Assembly: GCA_044426045.1 (NCBI GenBank)
Contig: JAWXUX010000005.1
Span: forward strand, 1 to 64,000
DNA length: 64,000 nucleotides
Source: JAWXUU01 sp044426045
GTDB taxonomy: Bacteria; Bacillota; Clostridia; Christensenellales; CAMQZB01
Direction of reading: 5' to 3'
Shown here: one piece after another, positions 55,203 through 64,000 of the stretch
Layout: every line of letters starts with the position of its first letter
Position numbering within the stretch: position 1 is the stretch's first letter
Made by a program: the position numbers and the translations under genes
The notes under the pieces: generated by a model
Told to the model about the DNA's origin: nothing
Database searches by the model: none
What the model saw: only the letters and a program-made list of their open reading frames with translations

Positions 55203-56675
55203 ATGAAAAGAAGCGGAATATTGATGCACCTAAGTTCGCTCCCAAGCAATTATGGCATTGGGACAATGGGGGAGCAAGCATATAAATTTATAGACTTTTT
55301 GGCTGAATCAAAAAGTTCGATATGGCAGGTTTTGCCACTTGGGCAAACGGGATATGGCGACTCGCCCTATCAAAGCGTGTCCTCTTTTGCGGGCAACCCA
55401 TATTTCATTGATTTAGATGTTTTGGTGACAGAAGGATTGCTTTCAAAAAGCGATTTGCCAAAGCAAATGAAAAATCAAACAGCAGTCAATTTTGGCGAGC
55501 TTTATAACGAGAGATATTCAACACTCAAGAAAAGTTTTGATGAAAATTTCTACAAAATCAGCAGTGAAGTAGCAACTTTCAAAGAAAGTCACGATTGGGC
55601 GGATGATTATTCAATTTTCATGGCTCTAAAAAAACACTTTGACGGCAAATCATGGCTAGATTGGGATGACGAAAAAGCCAGAGTTTATGACAAAAACGCA
55701 ATAAATGCCTATAAAACTATGCTGAAAGAAGATGTGGATTTCTATTGCTATATTCAATATCTGTTTTTCAAGCAATGGAAAAGCTTGCGTGAATACGCAA
55801 ATAAAAAAGGCATCAAAATTTGTGGTGATTTGCCAATATATTGTGCACTTGACTCAGCAGATGTTTGGGCAAATAGTTCATGTTTTGAGCTCAGCGACAA
55901 AAAAGTTCCAAAAAGCGTAGCGGGAGTTCCGCCTGATTATTTTTCAGCAGACGGTCAGCTTTGGGGCAACCCACTTTATGATTGGAAATTACTTGAAATG
56001 ACGCACTATGAATTTTGGGTGAAACGAATGCGTGCGACTTCAGAACTTTTTGACATCGCAAGAATTGACCATTTCATTGGTTTTGTTAATTATTATTCAA
56101 TTGAAGCAACAGCCACAACAGCCAAAGAAGGCGTTTGGAAGCAAGGTCCAAAACATGCACTTTTCAAAGCGATAAAAAATCGTGTTCCCGAGCTTGAAAT
56201 CATCGCAGAAGACCTCGGCTCGCTAAGTCAAGAAGTGACTGATCTCAAAAATGATTTTGCCTATCCAGGCATGCACGTTTTGATGTTCATGATACCACTT
56301 CAAAAAACGCACAACGATGAATATTTGCCATTGAAAATCACTGAAAATTCAGTTTTCTACACTGGCACGCACGATAACAACACAACGCTTGGTTGGTGGA
56401 AAGAACTTGACGATAACAGCAAGAAAAGTATTCTTGAATCATTTAAAATCTCCAGTGAAAAATATATCGTAAAAAATCTTATCAAAGTCTGCTTTGCAAG
56501 CGACTCAGAAACGGTTATTATCCCAATTCAAGACCATCTAAATCTCGGTGCAGATGCAAGAATGAACACCCCTGGAACATCGGAAAACAACTGGCAATTC
56601 AGAATTAAAAACGGTGAAACAAGCAAGGCACTCGCAAAAAGAATTGCAAAACTTAACAAAAAATATAACAGATAA
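55203..56675 (+). CDS. malQ: 4-alpha-glucanotransferase (amylomaltase)
   Basis: The 490-residue GH77 protein has GILMHLSSLPSNYGIGTMG, WQVLPLGQTGYGDSPYQS, the nucleophile Asp in FDIARIDHFIGF, the acid/base Glu in IIAEDLG and the third carboxylate in THDNNTT. It transfers alpha-1,4-glucan chains in maltodextrin or glycogen metabolism. AAAGGACA precedes the ATG. It ends in a terminator. Confidence 0.95.
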   Translation: MKRSGILMHLSSLPSNYGIGTMGEQAYKFIDFLAESKSSIWQVLPLGQTGYGDSPYQSVSSFAGNPYFIDLDVLVTEGLLSKSDLPKQMKNQTAVNFGELYNERYSTLKKSFDENFYKISSEVATFKESHDWADDYSIFMALKKHFDGKSWLDWDDEKARVYDKNAINAYKTMLKEDVDFYCYIQYLFFKQWKSLREYANKKGIKICGDLPIYCALDSADVWANSSCFELSDKKVPKSVAGVPPDYFSADGQLWGNPLYDWKLLEMTHYEFWVKRMRATSELFDIARIDHFIGFVNYYSIEATATTAKEGVWKQGPKHALFKAIKNRVPELEIIAEDLGSLSQEVTDLKNDFAYPGMHVLMFMIPLQKTHNDEYLPLKITENSVFYTGTHDNNTTLGWWKELDDNSKKSILESFKISSEKYIVKNLIKVCFASDSETVIIPIQDHLNLGADARMNTPGTSENNWQFRIKNGETSKALAKRIAKLNKKYNR

Positions 56676-56732
56676 AACAAAAAACAAAACTCAAACCAAG
56701 AAACAAAAATATAAACCAAAAAACAAAAATAA

Positions 56733-56777
56733 AAAGGACTGCATTTCGAGAAAATGAAATGCAGTCCTTTGTTTTTA
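56733..56777. terminator. Bidirectional terminator
   Basis: A perfect 15-bp stem (arm AAAGGACTGCATTTC) with an 8-nt loop lies between convergent malQ and groL. Confidence 0.88.
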
Positions 56778-56805
56778 TATTTATTGGTGAATTATTGGGG
56801 GAATA

Positions 56806-58440
56806 TTAATACATTCCACCCATACCGCCCATTCCGTCCATGCCAGGCATTGCAGGAGTTGGTTCTGGAATATCAGCAACGATACTTTCAGTTGTGAGAA
56901 GAGTTCCCGCAACAGAAGCCGCGTTTTGAAGTGCAGAACGAGTAACTTTAGTTGGGTCGATAATACCTTCAGCAACCATGTCAACATAAACGTTTTTAAG
57001 CGCATTAAAGCCATATGTTGAACTTTCAGCGTTCACAATATTGTTCACGATAACCGCACCGTCAAGACCCGCGTTTGTCGCAATTTGTCTCACTGGTTCT
57101 TCAAGGGCACGTTTAACAATTTGTGCACCAGTTTTTTCTTCACCTTCAAGTGTTGCAATCAATTTTTCAAGCGGAGCAATAGCATTCAAAAGTGCAACGC
57201 CACCACCAGGAACAATACCTTCTTCGACAGCCGCACGAGTTGCCGCAAGAGCATCGTCAATACGAAGTTTCTTTTCTTTCATTTCAACTTCAGTTGCCGC
57301 ACCAACGTTGATAACAGCAACGCCACCAGCGATTTTTGCAAGTCTTTCAAGAAGTTTTTCTTTGTCATATTCACTAGTTGTTTCCGCAATTTGAGCCTTG
57401 ATTTGAGCAACTCTTGTCGCAATCATTTCAGGGTGACCGAAGCCTTCAACAATAGTAGTGTTATCTTTGTCAACTTTAACAGTTTTTGCTCTTCCAAGCA
57501 TGTCAAGAGTTGTATCTTTAAGTTCATATCCAAGGTCAGCAGAAATAACAACACCGCCAGTCAAAACCGCGATATCTTCAAGCATAGCTTTTCTTCTGTC
57601 GCCAAATCCTGGTGCTTTAACAGCAACACAGTTGAAAGTTCCTTTCAATTTGTTAACAATGATAGTCGCAAGTGCTTCACCTTCGATATCTTCAGCGATA
57701 ATCAAAAGTTTCAAGCCGTTTTGAACCACTTGTTCAAGAACTGGCAAAACCTCTTGAATGCTGTTGATTTTTTTATCAGTGATAAGAATAACAGCGTTTT
57801 CCAAAACTGCTTCCATTTTATCAGTGTTTGTTGCCATATAAGGTGAGAGGTAACCTCTGTCAAATTGCATACCTTCAACAACCGAAAGTTCAGTTTTTGC
57901 AGTTTTAGATTCTTCAACAGTGATAACGCCATCTTTTCCGACTTTTTCCATAGCTTCAGAAATAAGGTCACCAACAGTTTCGTCGCCTGCTGAAATTGAA
58001 GCAACTTGAGCGATTGAAGTTTTGTTTTCGATTGGTTTTGAAATTTCTTTCAAAGTGTCAACGCAAACGTCAACGGCTTTTGCAATACCTTTTTTAAGAA
58101 TCATTGGATTTGAACCCGCCGCAACGTTTTTGATACCTTCGCGGATAATCGCTTGTGCAAGAACAACCGCAGTTGTTGTGCCGTCGCCCGCAACGTCGTT
58201 AGTTTTTGTTGAAACTTCTTTCACAAGTTGAGCGCCCATGTTTTCGAATGGATCTGGAAGTTCAATTTCCTTTGCAATAGTCACGCCATCGTTTGTGATG
58301 AGGGGAGCGCCGAATTTTTTATCCAAAACAACGTTTCTTCCCTTTGGACCAATAGTGATTTTAACTGTGTTTGCAAGAACATTAACGCCATTTTCAAGGG
58401 CTTTTCTCGCATCTTCGCCGTGTTTGATTTGTTTAGCCAT
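56806..58440 (-). CDS. groL: Chaperonin GroEL
   Basis: The 544-residue protein has the GroEL signatures KIGPKGRNVVLDKKFGAP, the ATP-site GDGTTTAVVLAQAI, AAVEEGIVPGGGVAL and the C-terminal Gly-Gly-Met repeat tail (GGMGGMY). It forms the folding ring with GroES. It lies 16 bp after groS and shares the CIRCE-controlled promoter. Confidence 0.98.
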   Translation of the reverse strand: MAKQIKHGEDARKALENGVNVLANTVKITIGPKGRNVVLDKKFGAPLITNDGVTIAKEIELPDPFENMGAQLVKEVSTKTNDVAGDGTTTAVVLAQAIIREGIKNVAAGSNPMILKKGIAKAVDVCVDTLKEISKPIENKTSIAQVASISAGDETVGDLISEAMEKVGKDGVITVEESKTAKTELSVVEGMQFDRGYLSPYMATNTDKMEAVLENAVILITDKKINSIQEVLPVLEQVVQNGLKLLIIAEDIEGEALATIIVNKLKGTFNCVAVKAPGFGDRRKAMLEDIAVLTGGVVISADLGYELKDTTLDMLGRAKTVKVDKDNTTIVEGFGHPEMIATRVAQIKAQIAETTSEYDKEKLLERLAKIAGGVAVINVGAATEVEMKEKKLRIDDALAATRAAVEEGIVPGGGVALLNAIAPLEKLIATLEGEEKTGAQIVKRALEEPVRQIATNAGLDGAVIVNNIVNAESSTYGFNALKNVYVDMVAEGIIDPTKVTRSALQNAASVAGTLLTTESIVADIPEPTPAMPGMDGMGGMGGMY

Positions 58441-58456
58441 AATATTTCACCTCGTA

Positions 58457-58741
58457 TTATTCTATGATTGCAAGAACATCTGCTTGTCTCAAGATTGTGA
58501 CTTCTTCGCCGTCCAACTTGAAATCTGTTCCTGCGTATTTTGAATATAAAACCTTGTCACCAACAGAAACAACCATGTTGATTTCCTTTCCGTCGATAAC
58601 TCCGCCGTCACCAACAGCGAGCACTACACCAATTTGTTGTTTTTCTTGAGCTTGTGCAACAAGCAAGATTCCGCTTTTTGTTTTTTCTTCTGGACTTTCC
58701 TGTTTGATAACAATTTTGTCAAACAATGGTTTCAATTTCAT
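58457..58741 (-). CDS. groS: Co-chaperonin GroES
   Basis: The 94-residue protein begins KLKPLFDKIVIKQ and contains the mobile loop (ESPEEKTKSGILLV), GDKVLYSKYAGTDFKLDGEEVTILR and a short end. The ATG at 58741 has TGGAGG upstream; a longer frame lacks a ribosome site. It caps the GroEL ring. Confidence 0.97.
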   Translation of the reverse strand: MKLKPLFDKIVIKQESPEEKTKSGILLVAQAQEKQQIGVVLAVGDGGVIDGKEINMVVSVGDKVLYSKYAGTDFKLDGEEVTILRQADVLAIIE

Positions 58742-58789
58742 AATTAACCTCCATATATCAAATGCTTTCACATTTATTTTTGCTTTTTC

Positions 58790-58831
58790 ATTCTAGCACA
58801 ATTTTTAGCACTCGTCAAGCGAGAGTGCTAA
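58790..58831 (-). promoter_or_regulatory. groESL promoter with CIRCE element
   Basis: A perfect CIRCE, TTAGCACTC (58805-58813), 9 bp, GAGTGCTAA (58823-58831), overlaps the minus-strand promoter TTGACG (58813-58818) and TAGAAT (58790-58795; 17-bp spacing). It is the HrcA repressor site. Confidence 0.97.
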
Positions 58832-58986
58832 CTTTTGAAAAATTATTTGTAAAAAGATTGAAAAATTTATTGCAATGCAATAATTATTGTCGATAATTTC
58901 AGTACGTAAATAATATAAGTAGTAATGCAATACTCAAAATTTATTCAATCTTTACGTAAATATTCAAAATTTTTTGCAAATATGCA

Positions 58987-59015
58987 TTGATTTTTTGTGA
59001 AATGAATGATAAAAT
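58987..59015 (+). promoter_or_regulatory. Promoter of the dCMP deaminase gene
   Basis: TTGATT (58987-58992) and TAAAAT (59010-59015) are spaced by 17 bp. The rest of 58832-58986 is AT-rich, with two TACGTAAATA copies and nothing else recognised. Confidence 0.55.
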
Positions 59016-59065
59016 AGAAAATAGTGTTGAAAGTTGTGTGTTTTTCGCACGTGGGAGGTAAACTT

Positions 59066-59521
59066 GTGAATAAATGGGATAAACGTTTTATGGAAATGGC
59101 GTGGCTTGTTTCAAGCTGGTCAAGTTGTTATCGCGAAGGAAGACAAATTGGTGCAGTTATTGTAAAAAACAATCGCATTTTGACAACGGGATATAACGGA
59201 GCACCGCAAAACATTAAAAGTTGTGTTGAAAAAGGGGAATGCATGCGCGATACACTTGGTATTGCAAGTGGAACAAAGCACGAGCTTTGCTATGCTGTGC
59301 ATGCCGAACAAAATGCAATTGTTCAAGCTGCAAAACTTGGACTAGCAATCGACGGCGCAACACTTTATTGCACACATCAACCATGCGTTATATGCGCAAA
59401 ACTAATAATCAATTCTGGCATTTCAAGAATTGTGTATCAAAACCAATACCCAGACGACTTTTCAATCGAGCTTTTGAAAGAATCTGGCGTTATTATGGAA
59501 AAATTTGAAGGAGATAACTAA
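59066..59521 (+). CDS. dCMP/cytidine deaminase family (ComEB-like)
   Basis: The 152-residue protein has the zinc site HAEQNAI (with catalytic Glu) and PCVICAK (Cys pair), plus GYNGAPQNIKSC, the pattern of dCMP deaminase/ComEB. It converts dCMP to dUMP for dTTP synthesis. The GTG start has GGGAGG at 59052-59057; the upstream in-frame extension has no such site. The next gene starts two bases after the stop. Confidence 0.9.
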   Translation: MNKWDKRFMEMAWLVSSWSSCYREGRQIGAVIVKNNRILTTGYNGAPQNIKSCVEKGECMRDTLGIASGTKHELCYAVHAEQNAIVQAAKLGLAIDGATLYCTHQPCVICAKLIINSGISRIVYQNQYPDDFSIELLKESGVIMEKFEGDN

Positions 59522-59522
59522 T

Positions 59523-60041
59523 ATGCAAAATCCAATCGTAACAATCGAAATAGAAAACTTCGGAACAATCAAGGCAGAACTTTTACCTGAAATCGCACCA
59601 AACACAGTGAATAACTTTGTGAGCCTAGTGAAAAAAGGCTACTATGACGGAATTATTTTCCACCGTATTATCGTCGGTTTCATGCTTCAAGGTGGCGACC
59701 CAACAGGAACTGGCATGGGTGGACCTGGATATGCAATCAAAGGGGAATTTAATTCAAACGGTTTCAAAAATGATTTGAAACATGAATTCGGCGTACTCTC
59801 AATGGCGAGATCAATGATGAAAAACAGTGGCGGATCACAATTCTTTATCATGCTTGACAACCACCGTCATCTCGATGGCGAATACGCAGGCTTTGGCAAG
59901 GTTATTGAAGGTGGCGATGTTGTGAAAAAAATTGGTGGCGTGAAAACTAACAGACAAGACAAACCACTTGATGATGTTAAAATCGCTTCTATGACAGTTG
60001 AAACTTTCGGTGTGGAATATGCCGAGCCAACTAAGTGCTAG
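59523..60041 (+). CDS. Cyclophilin-type peptidyl-prolyl isomerase
   Basis: The 172-residue protein has the cyclophilin core (NFVSLVKKGYYDGIIFHRIIVGFMLQGGDPTGTG, LSMARS, SGGSQFFIMLDNHRHLDGEYAGFGKVIEG). It has no signal peptide, so it is cytoplasmic. GAAGGAG precedes the ATG. Confidence 0.93.
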   Translation: MQNPIVTIEIENFGTIKAELLPEIAPNTVNNFVSLVKKGYYDGIIFHRIIVGFMLQGGDPTGTGMGGPGYAIKGEFNSNGFKNDLKHEFGVLSMARSMMKNSGGSQFFIMLDNHRHLDGEYAGFGKVIEGGDVVKKIGGVKTNRQDKPLDDVKIASMTVETFGVEYAEPTKC

Positions 60042-60104
60042 TTTCTGGTTTTAATACTGCTAGAAAACACAGCAATAGGCAAAAAGAAGAAATAGGGGAT
60101 ATTA

Positions 60105-61445
60105 ATGGAAAACGCTAAAAAAGCAAAATTCAAAACGACGAAAATTGAAAAGTCGTGGATATTATACGACGTTGCAAATTCGGCATACGTACTTATGGCA
60201 ACGGCACTCATTCCAATTTTTTATGGAATAATCGCAACAAACGCCGGCATGAGCGACACAATGCAAGTGACAGTGTTTGGAACAATGCTTTCCGTTGCAG
60301 CACTTGTTGTGGGGCTTCTCAATCCAATCCTTGGTGCGATAGCGGATAACAAAGGCATGAGAAAGAAAATGTTTATGTTCTTTCTTGCTGTGGGCGTTGT
60401 TGGGTGCTTTTTATTCAGCATTGCAAGCAGTGTTGTGATTGTTGCAATCGTTATGATCATGAGCCAAATTGGTCTCAATGGCAGTATCGTCTTTTCTGAT
60501 GCTATGCTTGTTGATATCACTGTTGAAAACAGAATGGACAGAGTTTCTTCTCGCGGATATGCGTGGGGATATATTGGAAGCTGTATTCCATTTATTTTGT
60601 GTCTTGTGGTGTATATTCTTTCTTCAATGGAATTTGGCGGAAGATACATCTTGCCGTTTGGCGAAATCAAATCAATTCAAATCGGCATGGTGATAACTGG
60701 TTTTTGGTGGGCACTTGTGACAATTCCACTTCTCAAAAGCTACACTCAAAAACACGGCGTTGAACCGTCAAAAAATCAAGTTAAAGACGCTTTTGTAAAA
60801 CTTGGCTACACATTCAAAAATGCCAAAAACTATAAAGTGCCATTCATGTTTGTTATTGCATTCTTCTTTTATATCAATGGTGTAACAACAATCATTGGCA
60901 TGAGCATAACTTATGCTTCAAGCGTTCTTGGTGCAAATGCAATAGATTCAATCATGTTGGTGCTTGCACTACTCATGACGCAGTTTGTGGCTTTCCCATC
61001 GGCGATTGTCATGGGCAACCTTGCAAATAAAGTTTCACCAAGAAAACTCATCCTTATTTCAATCTGCGGATATTTTTGTGTGACACTTTATGCAATTTTC
61101 CTAAGCAGTATCGTGCAATTCTTTATTATGGCATTCTTCGTTGGACTTTTCCAAGGCGGAATTCAAGCACTTTCACGCTCGTATTTTGCAAAGATTGTAC
61201 CAAAAGAAAAATCAAACGAATTCTTTGGCATGTATGACATCTGCTCAAAAGGTGCCGCAGTTTTGGGCCCAGCTGTTATGGCTGCAGCAACTGTGATTTT
61301 CAACTCACCACGAGTTGGGGTTGGAATCTTAGTGTGGTTCTTCCTTATTGGCGGAGTGATTCTTTTCAAATTGCCACAAAACATATCAGATCTTCCAATC
61401 GAAGAATATGACAGACAATTTGGCAAGGAAGCTAACGAGGCGTAA
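60105..61445 (+). CDS. MFS transporter, UMF1 (Atg22-like) family
   Basis: The 446-residue protein has about twelve membrane segments. Its start, SWILYDVANSAYVLMATALIPIFY, and the segments GAIADNKGMRKKM and VGLFQGGIQALSRSYFAKIVPKEKSNEFFGMYDI match the UMF1 family of presumed effluxers. The substrate is unknown. Confidence 0.9.
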   Translation: MENAKKAKFKTTKIEKSWILYDVANSAYVLMATALIPIFYGIIATNAGMSDTMQVTVFGTMLSVAALVVGLLNPILGAIADNKGMRKKMFMFFLAVGVVGCFLFSIASSVVIVAIVMIMSQIGLNGSIVFSDAMLVDITVENRMDRVSSRGYAWGYIGSCIPFILCLVVYILSSMEFGGRYILPFGEIKSIQIGMVITGFWWALVTIPLLKSYTQKHGVEPSKNQVKDAFVKLGYTFKNAKNYKVPFMFVIAFFFYINGVTTIIGMSITYASSVLGANAIDSIMLVLALLMTQFVAFPSAIVMGNLANKVSPRKLILISICGYFCVTLYAIFLSSIVQFFIMAFFVGLFQGGIQALSRSYFAKIVPKEKSNEFFGMYDICSKGAAVLGPAVMAAATVIFNSPRVGVGILVWFFLIGGVILFKLPQNISDLPIEEYDRQFGKEANEA

Positions 61446-61450
61446 AATAA

Positions 61451-61508
61451 TTGCAAAAAACAATAAAATATGATATAATCAGCTAGATACATTGTGTCTA
61501 GCTTTTTT
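61451..61508 (+). promoter_or_regulatory. Overlapping promoter and terminator between UMF1 and GT39-like genes
   Basis: TTGCAA (61451-61456), 17 bp and the extended -10 TGATATAAT (box 61474-61479) form a promoter. A hairpin (AGCTAGATAC at 61481-61490 with 61494-61503) and a T run follow at once. The hairpin may end the UMF1 transcript, or attenuate the next. Confidence 0.6.
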
Positions 61509-61521
61509 ATTGGAGGATAAT

Positions 61522-63168
61522 ATGATAAATATTGCAATGATAATATTTTCAATACTTTTTGGCATGATTTTTTCATATAAGCCAATCTGTTGTGTCATAA
61601 AATCACAAAACAAAAAAGCTGAATTTTTTGAATATAAAAACCAATTCATTTTATCAGGCATCATCATTATCGGCTGTCTTTTTCGCACGGTTTGCCTTGG
61701 CAGTTTGCCAGCAGGTCTCAATCAAGATGAAGCATCCATTGGATATGAAGCGTTTTCCCTTGCCTATTATGGCATAGACAGAAATGGGCTATCTTTTCCC
61801 GTTCACTTCATTTCGTGGGGGAGCGGTCAAAATGCGCTTTATGCTTATATTTTGATACCTTTTATCAAGATATTTGGACTCACAACTTTTTCACTTAGAC
61901 TTCCAATGGCACTGCTTGGGTGCGTTTCGATATATGTTTTTTATTATCTTTTAAAAATAATACTGCCAAAATATGCAATTCTTGGCACATTCTTTTTTGT
62001 AATCAACCCATGGCACATTGAAAAAAGCAGATGGGCACTTGAAGCAAACATTTTCCCAGACTTGTTTTTGATAGCGTTGCTACTTTTCATAATCGCAATA
62101 AATGGCAAAAAAATTTATTATGTTATTTCGGGGATCGTATTTGGGCTTGCAACCTATTCCTACGGTACGTCATATTTTGTCTTGCCGGTTTTTGCAGTTG
62201 CAGTTCTTGCGATTTTGCTTTTGCAAAAGAAAATCAAACTTTCTGAAAGCGTGATTTTCCTTGGAACAATATTTATTGTGTCACTTCCAATGATAATCTT
62301 TGTTTTACTGAACTATTCAGAATATGAAAGCGTAACTTTTCTTGGCATAACAATTCCGAAACTTTACCAAAACAGACAAACATCGATTTTAAACACCGAC
62401 GGTGCATTTTTCACAAGTCTTTTTGCAAACATAAAGACAATTTTTGAAATTTTGTTTGTGCAATATGACGGACTTGCTTGGAATGGCATGAAATTTTTTG
62501 GATTGACATATGCGATAACAACACCACTCATGATTTGGGGGGTTATAAAATCAATCCGCGATAAAAATATAATTGAAGCACCAATGCAAATGTGGCTGGC
62601 TTCTTCAGTTGCAATGCTACTTTTTATCGAAGCCAACATCAATCGTGCCAACATACTTTTTATCCCAATGATATATTTCACAATAAGGGGTGTGGCATCA
62701 CTTCTTGACCTTACAAAAAGAAAAAGCACAATAAAATCGGCAAAAGTCTTGACAGCGTGCGTTATGAGCATTTTATTTGTGGCATTTGGCTTTTCATATT
62801 TTGGGGAAACCCATCAAACCGCTGTTTCATATCAATTTTTTGACGGTGCGGGTGAGGCTATGGTCTATGCGGATGAAAACTATGATGCGGTTTATGTGAC
62901 AAGCACTATCAACGAGCCTTATATAACGTATTTGTTTTACACGCAAATTTCACCATATGAATATCTCGAAACAAGGGAAGTTTCAAACCCAAATGAAGCA
63001 TTTGAATATATCTCACAAATTGGAAACTTCACTTTTTGGGATATCGCACCAGAAGATTTGAACGAGGGTGAGTGCTATATTTGCTGTGTCAGCTCAACTA
63101 GCGAATACGATTTGCAAGATTATAACGTTGAAACCTTTGAAAACTTCGTTATTATCTCCAAAAAATAA
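61522..63168 (+). CDS. GT39/ArnT-like glycosyltransferase
   Basis: The 548-residue protein has about eleven membrane segments and an early luminal-type acidic motif in GLNQDEASIGYEAFS, which fits the catalytic Asp-Glu of ArnT/PMT (GT-C) enzymes that use polyprenyl-phosphate sugars. Segments FFVINPWHIEKSRWALEANIFPDL and ATYSYGTSYFVLPVF are typical. A C-terminal outside domain follows. It probably decorates a cell-surface molecule. The start at 61522 has TTGGAGGA upstream. Confidence 0.82.
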   Translation: MINIAMIIFSILFGMIFSYKPICCVIKSQNKKAEFFEYKNQFILSGIIIIGCLFRTVCLGSLPAGLNQDEASIGYEAFSLAYYGIDRNGLSFPVHFISWGSGQNALYAYILIPFIKIFGLTTFSLRLPMALLGCVSIYVFYYLLKIILPKYAILGTFFFVINPWHIEKSRWALEANIFPDLFLIALLLFIIAINGKKIYYVISGIVFGLATYSYGTSYFVLPVFAVAVLAILLLQKKIKLSESVIFLGTIFIVSLPMIIFVLLNYSEYESVTFLGITIPKLYQNRQTSILNTDGAFFTSLFANIKTIFEILFVQYDGLAWNGMKFFGLTYAITTPLMIWGVIKSIRDKNIIEAPMQMWLASSVAMLLFIEANINRANILFIPMIYFTIRGVASLLDLTKRKSTIKSAKVLTACVMSILFVAFGFSYFGETHQTAVSYQFFDGAGEAMVYADENYDAVYVTSTINEPYITYLFYTQISPYEYLETREVSNPNEAFEYISQIGNFTFWDIAPEDLNEGECYICCVSSTSEYDLQDYNVETFENFVIISKK

Positions 63169-63186
63169 CAATTTGTTTATAAACAC

Positions 63187-63285
63187 TTGACACTTTTTGT
63201 ATATGGTGTATAATGTACTAGTTAAAGATATTTGTTAAGGAAAATTCAAATTTTTCTTGACTATAAAAGCAAAACAATATATAAT
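63187..63285 (+). promoter_or_regulatory. Two tandem promoters of metK
   Basis: The first is TTGACA (63187-63192) with TATAAT (63209-63214), 16-bp spacing. The second is TTGACT (63257-63262) with TATAAT (63280-63285), 17-bp spacing. No S-box or SAM riboswitch fold was recognised in the leader. Confidence 0.75.
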
Positions 63286-63319
63286 ATTGTTGAAAATAAT
63301 TTTATTAAGGAAAAAACTA

Positions 63320-64000
63320 ATGGCTAAAAAATTTTTTACATCAGAAAGCGTAACTGAAGGACATCCAGATAAAATCTGTGACCAAATTTCTGATGCAATA
63401 CTAGACGATATTCTATCAAAAGACCCAATGGCAAGAGTTGCATGTGAAACATGCGTGACAAACGGCCTAGTTTTGGTTATGGGTGAAATAACAACAACTT
63501 GTTATACCGACATTCCAAAAATCGTTAGAAACACAGTGAAAGAAATTGGCTACACTCGTGCGAAATATGGATTTGACTCTAACACTTGTGCAGTTCTCAC
63601 TTCAATTTCTGAACAATCACCTGACATCGCCCTTGGCGTTGACAACTCGGTTGAAAAGAAAAACGGCGGCGATCTTCGCGACACTTTTGGCGCGGGCGAC
63701 CAAGGCATGATGTTTGGATACGCATGCGACGAAACTCCAGAACTTATGCCTCTTCCAATCACACTTGCTCACAAACTCACTCAAAAACTTTCAAAAGTTA
63801 GAAAAGTTATGGCAGAGGACGTTCTTCGTCCCGACGGAAAAAGCCAAGTGACTGTTGAATATCACGACAATGTGCCAGTGAGAGTTGATGCAATCGTTAT
63901 TTCAACTCAACATTCAGCGGATATTTCAAGAGAAGACCTAACAGATCTTATCATAAATCAAGTTATCAAACCAGTTATCCCTGAAAATCTTCTTGATGAT
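63320..64000 (+). CDS. metK: S-adenosylmethionine synthetase, 5' part
   Basis: The frame covers the first 227 codons and runs off the window. It has FFTSESVTEGHPDKICDQISDAILD (ATP site), the GAGDQGMMFGYA signature and VTVEYHDNVPVRVDAIVIS. It makes S-adenosylmethionine from methionine and ATP, the cofactor needed by the methyltransferases and radical SAM proteins in this window. AAGG lies 9 bases before the ATG. Confidence 0.97.
   Translation, partial: MAKKFFTSESVTEGHPDKICDQISDAILDDILSKDPMARVACETCVTNGLVLVMGEITTTCYTDIPKIVRNTVKEIGYTRAKYGFDSNTCAVLTSISEQSPDIALGVDNSVEKKNGGDLRDTFGAGDQGMMFGYACDETPELMPLPITLAHKLTQKLSKVRKVMAEDVLRPDGKSQVTVEYHDNVPVRVDAIVISTQHSADISREDLTDLIINQVIKPVIPENLLDD

Noticed and set aside
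57085..57846. 253-codon plus-strand frame opposite groL
   Set aside because: Antisense shadow of a highly conserved gene, with no promoter or ribosome site.
63215..63319. SAM riboswitch before metK
   Set aside because: The leader is short and AT-rich and lacks S-box core sequences or a terminator stem.

Overview
The window is low-GC DNA with strong AAAGGAG-type ribosome binding sites, Rho-independent terminators, a T-box, a CIRCE element and TGA used as a stop codon. This points to a Firmicutes (Clostridia-like) bacterium, probably host- or gut-associated. No rRNA or tRNA gene was recognised, so the genus cannot be given.

Layout. 1-379: the end of a type II CRISPR array (six 36-bp repeats, 30-bp spacers) read on the minus strand. 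495-5292: a mobile-element or prophage remnant with a radical-SAM SPASM fragment, an HEXXH protein, a holin-like pair and two tandem large serine recombinases. 5366-5485: a candidate tracrRNA, whose anti-repeat matches the CRISPR repeat and which ends in a strong terminator; the element therefore lies between array and tracrRNA. 5571-12228: an operon (LuxR regulator, cysteine hydrolase, NCS2-like permease, two DUF1989 proteins, allophanate hydrolase) that looks like a carboxylase-free route for guanylurea- or biuret-like nitrogen compounds, flanked on both sides by related intergenic repeats. 12576-14017: two methyltransferases. 14606-22479: a giant beta-helix surface protein whose signal peptide is out of frame with its body across a run of nine G, consistent with phase variation. 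22608-28809: a truncated Fic protein and a cluster of small membrane or exported proteins, with two copies of one promoter/operator cassette.

28833-34257: a radical SAM protein with an ECF S component, divergent from a MocR regulator, then a CPA2 antiporter and a YjjG-type HAD nucleotidase. 34391-45951: a catabolic region with Dabb proteins, a 2-hydroxyacid dehydrogenase, a GntR regulator, a TctCBA transporter, a racemase-fold protein, a split transketolase, an AEC carrier and glycerate 2-kinase; it probably feeds a hydroxypyruvate/glycerate intermediate into glycolysis. 47099-53528: the complete tryptophan operon trpE-G-D-C-(F-B fusion)-A behind a tryptophan T-box. 53632-63168: an FGGY kinase, malQ, groESL under CIRCE control, a dCMP deaminase, a cyclophilin, an MFS exporter and a GT39-like glycosyltransferase. 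63320-64000: the start of metK.

The best leads are the split CRISPR locus with promoter-bearing repeats, the poly-G switch in the giant surface protein, the carboxylase-free DUF1989 operon, and the twin-promoter cluster of unknown exported proteins.
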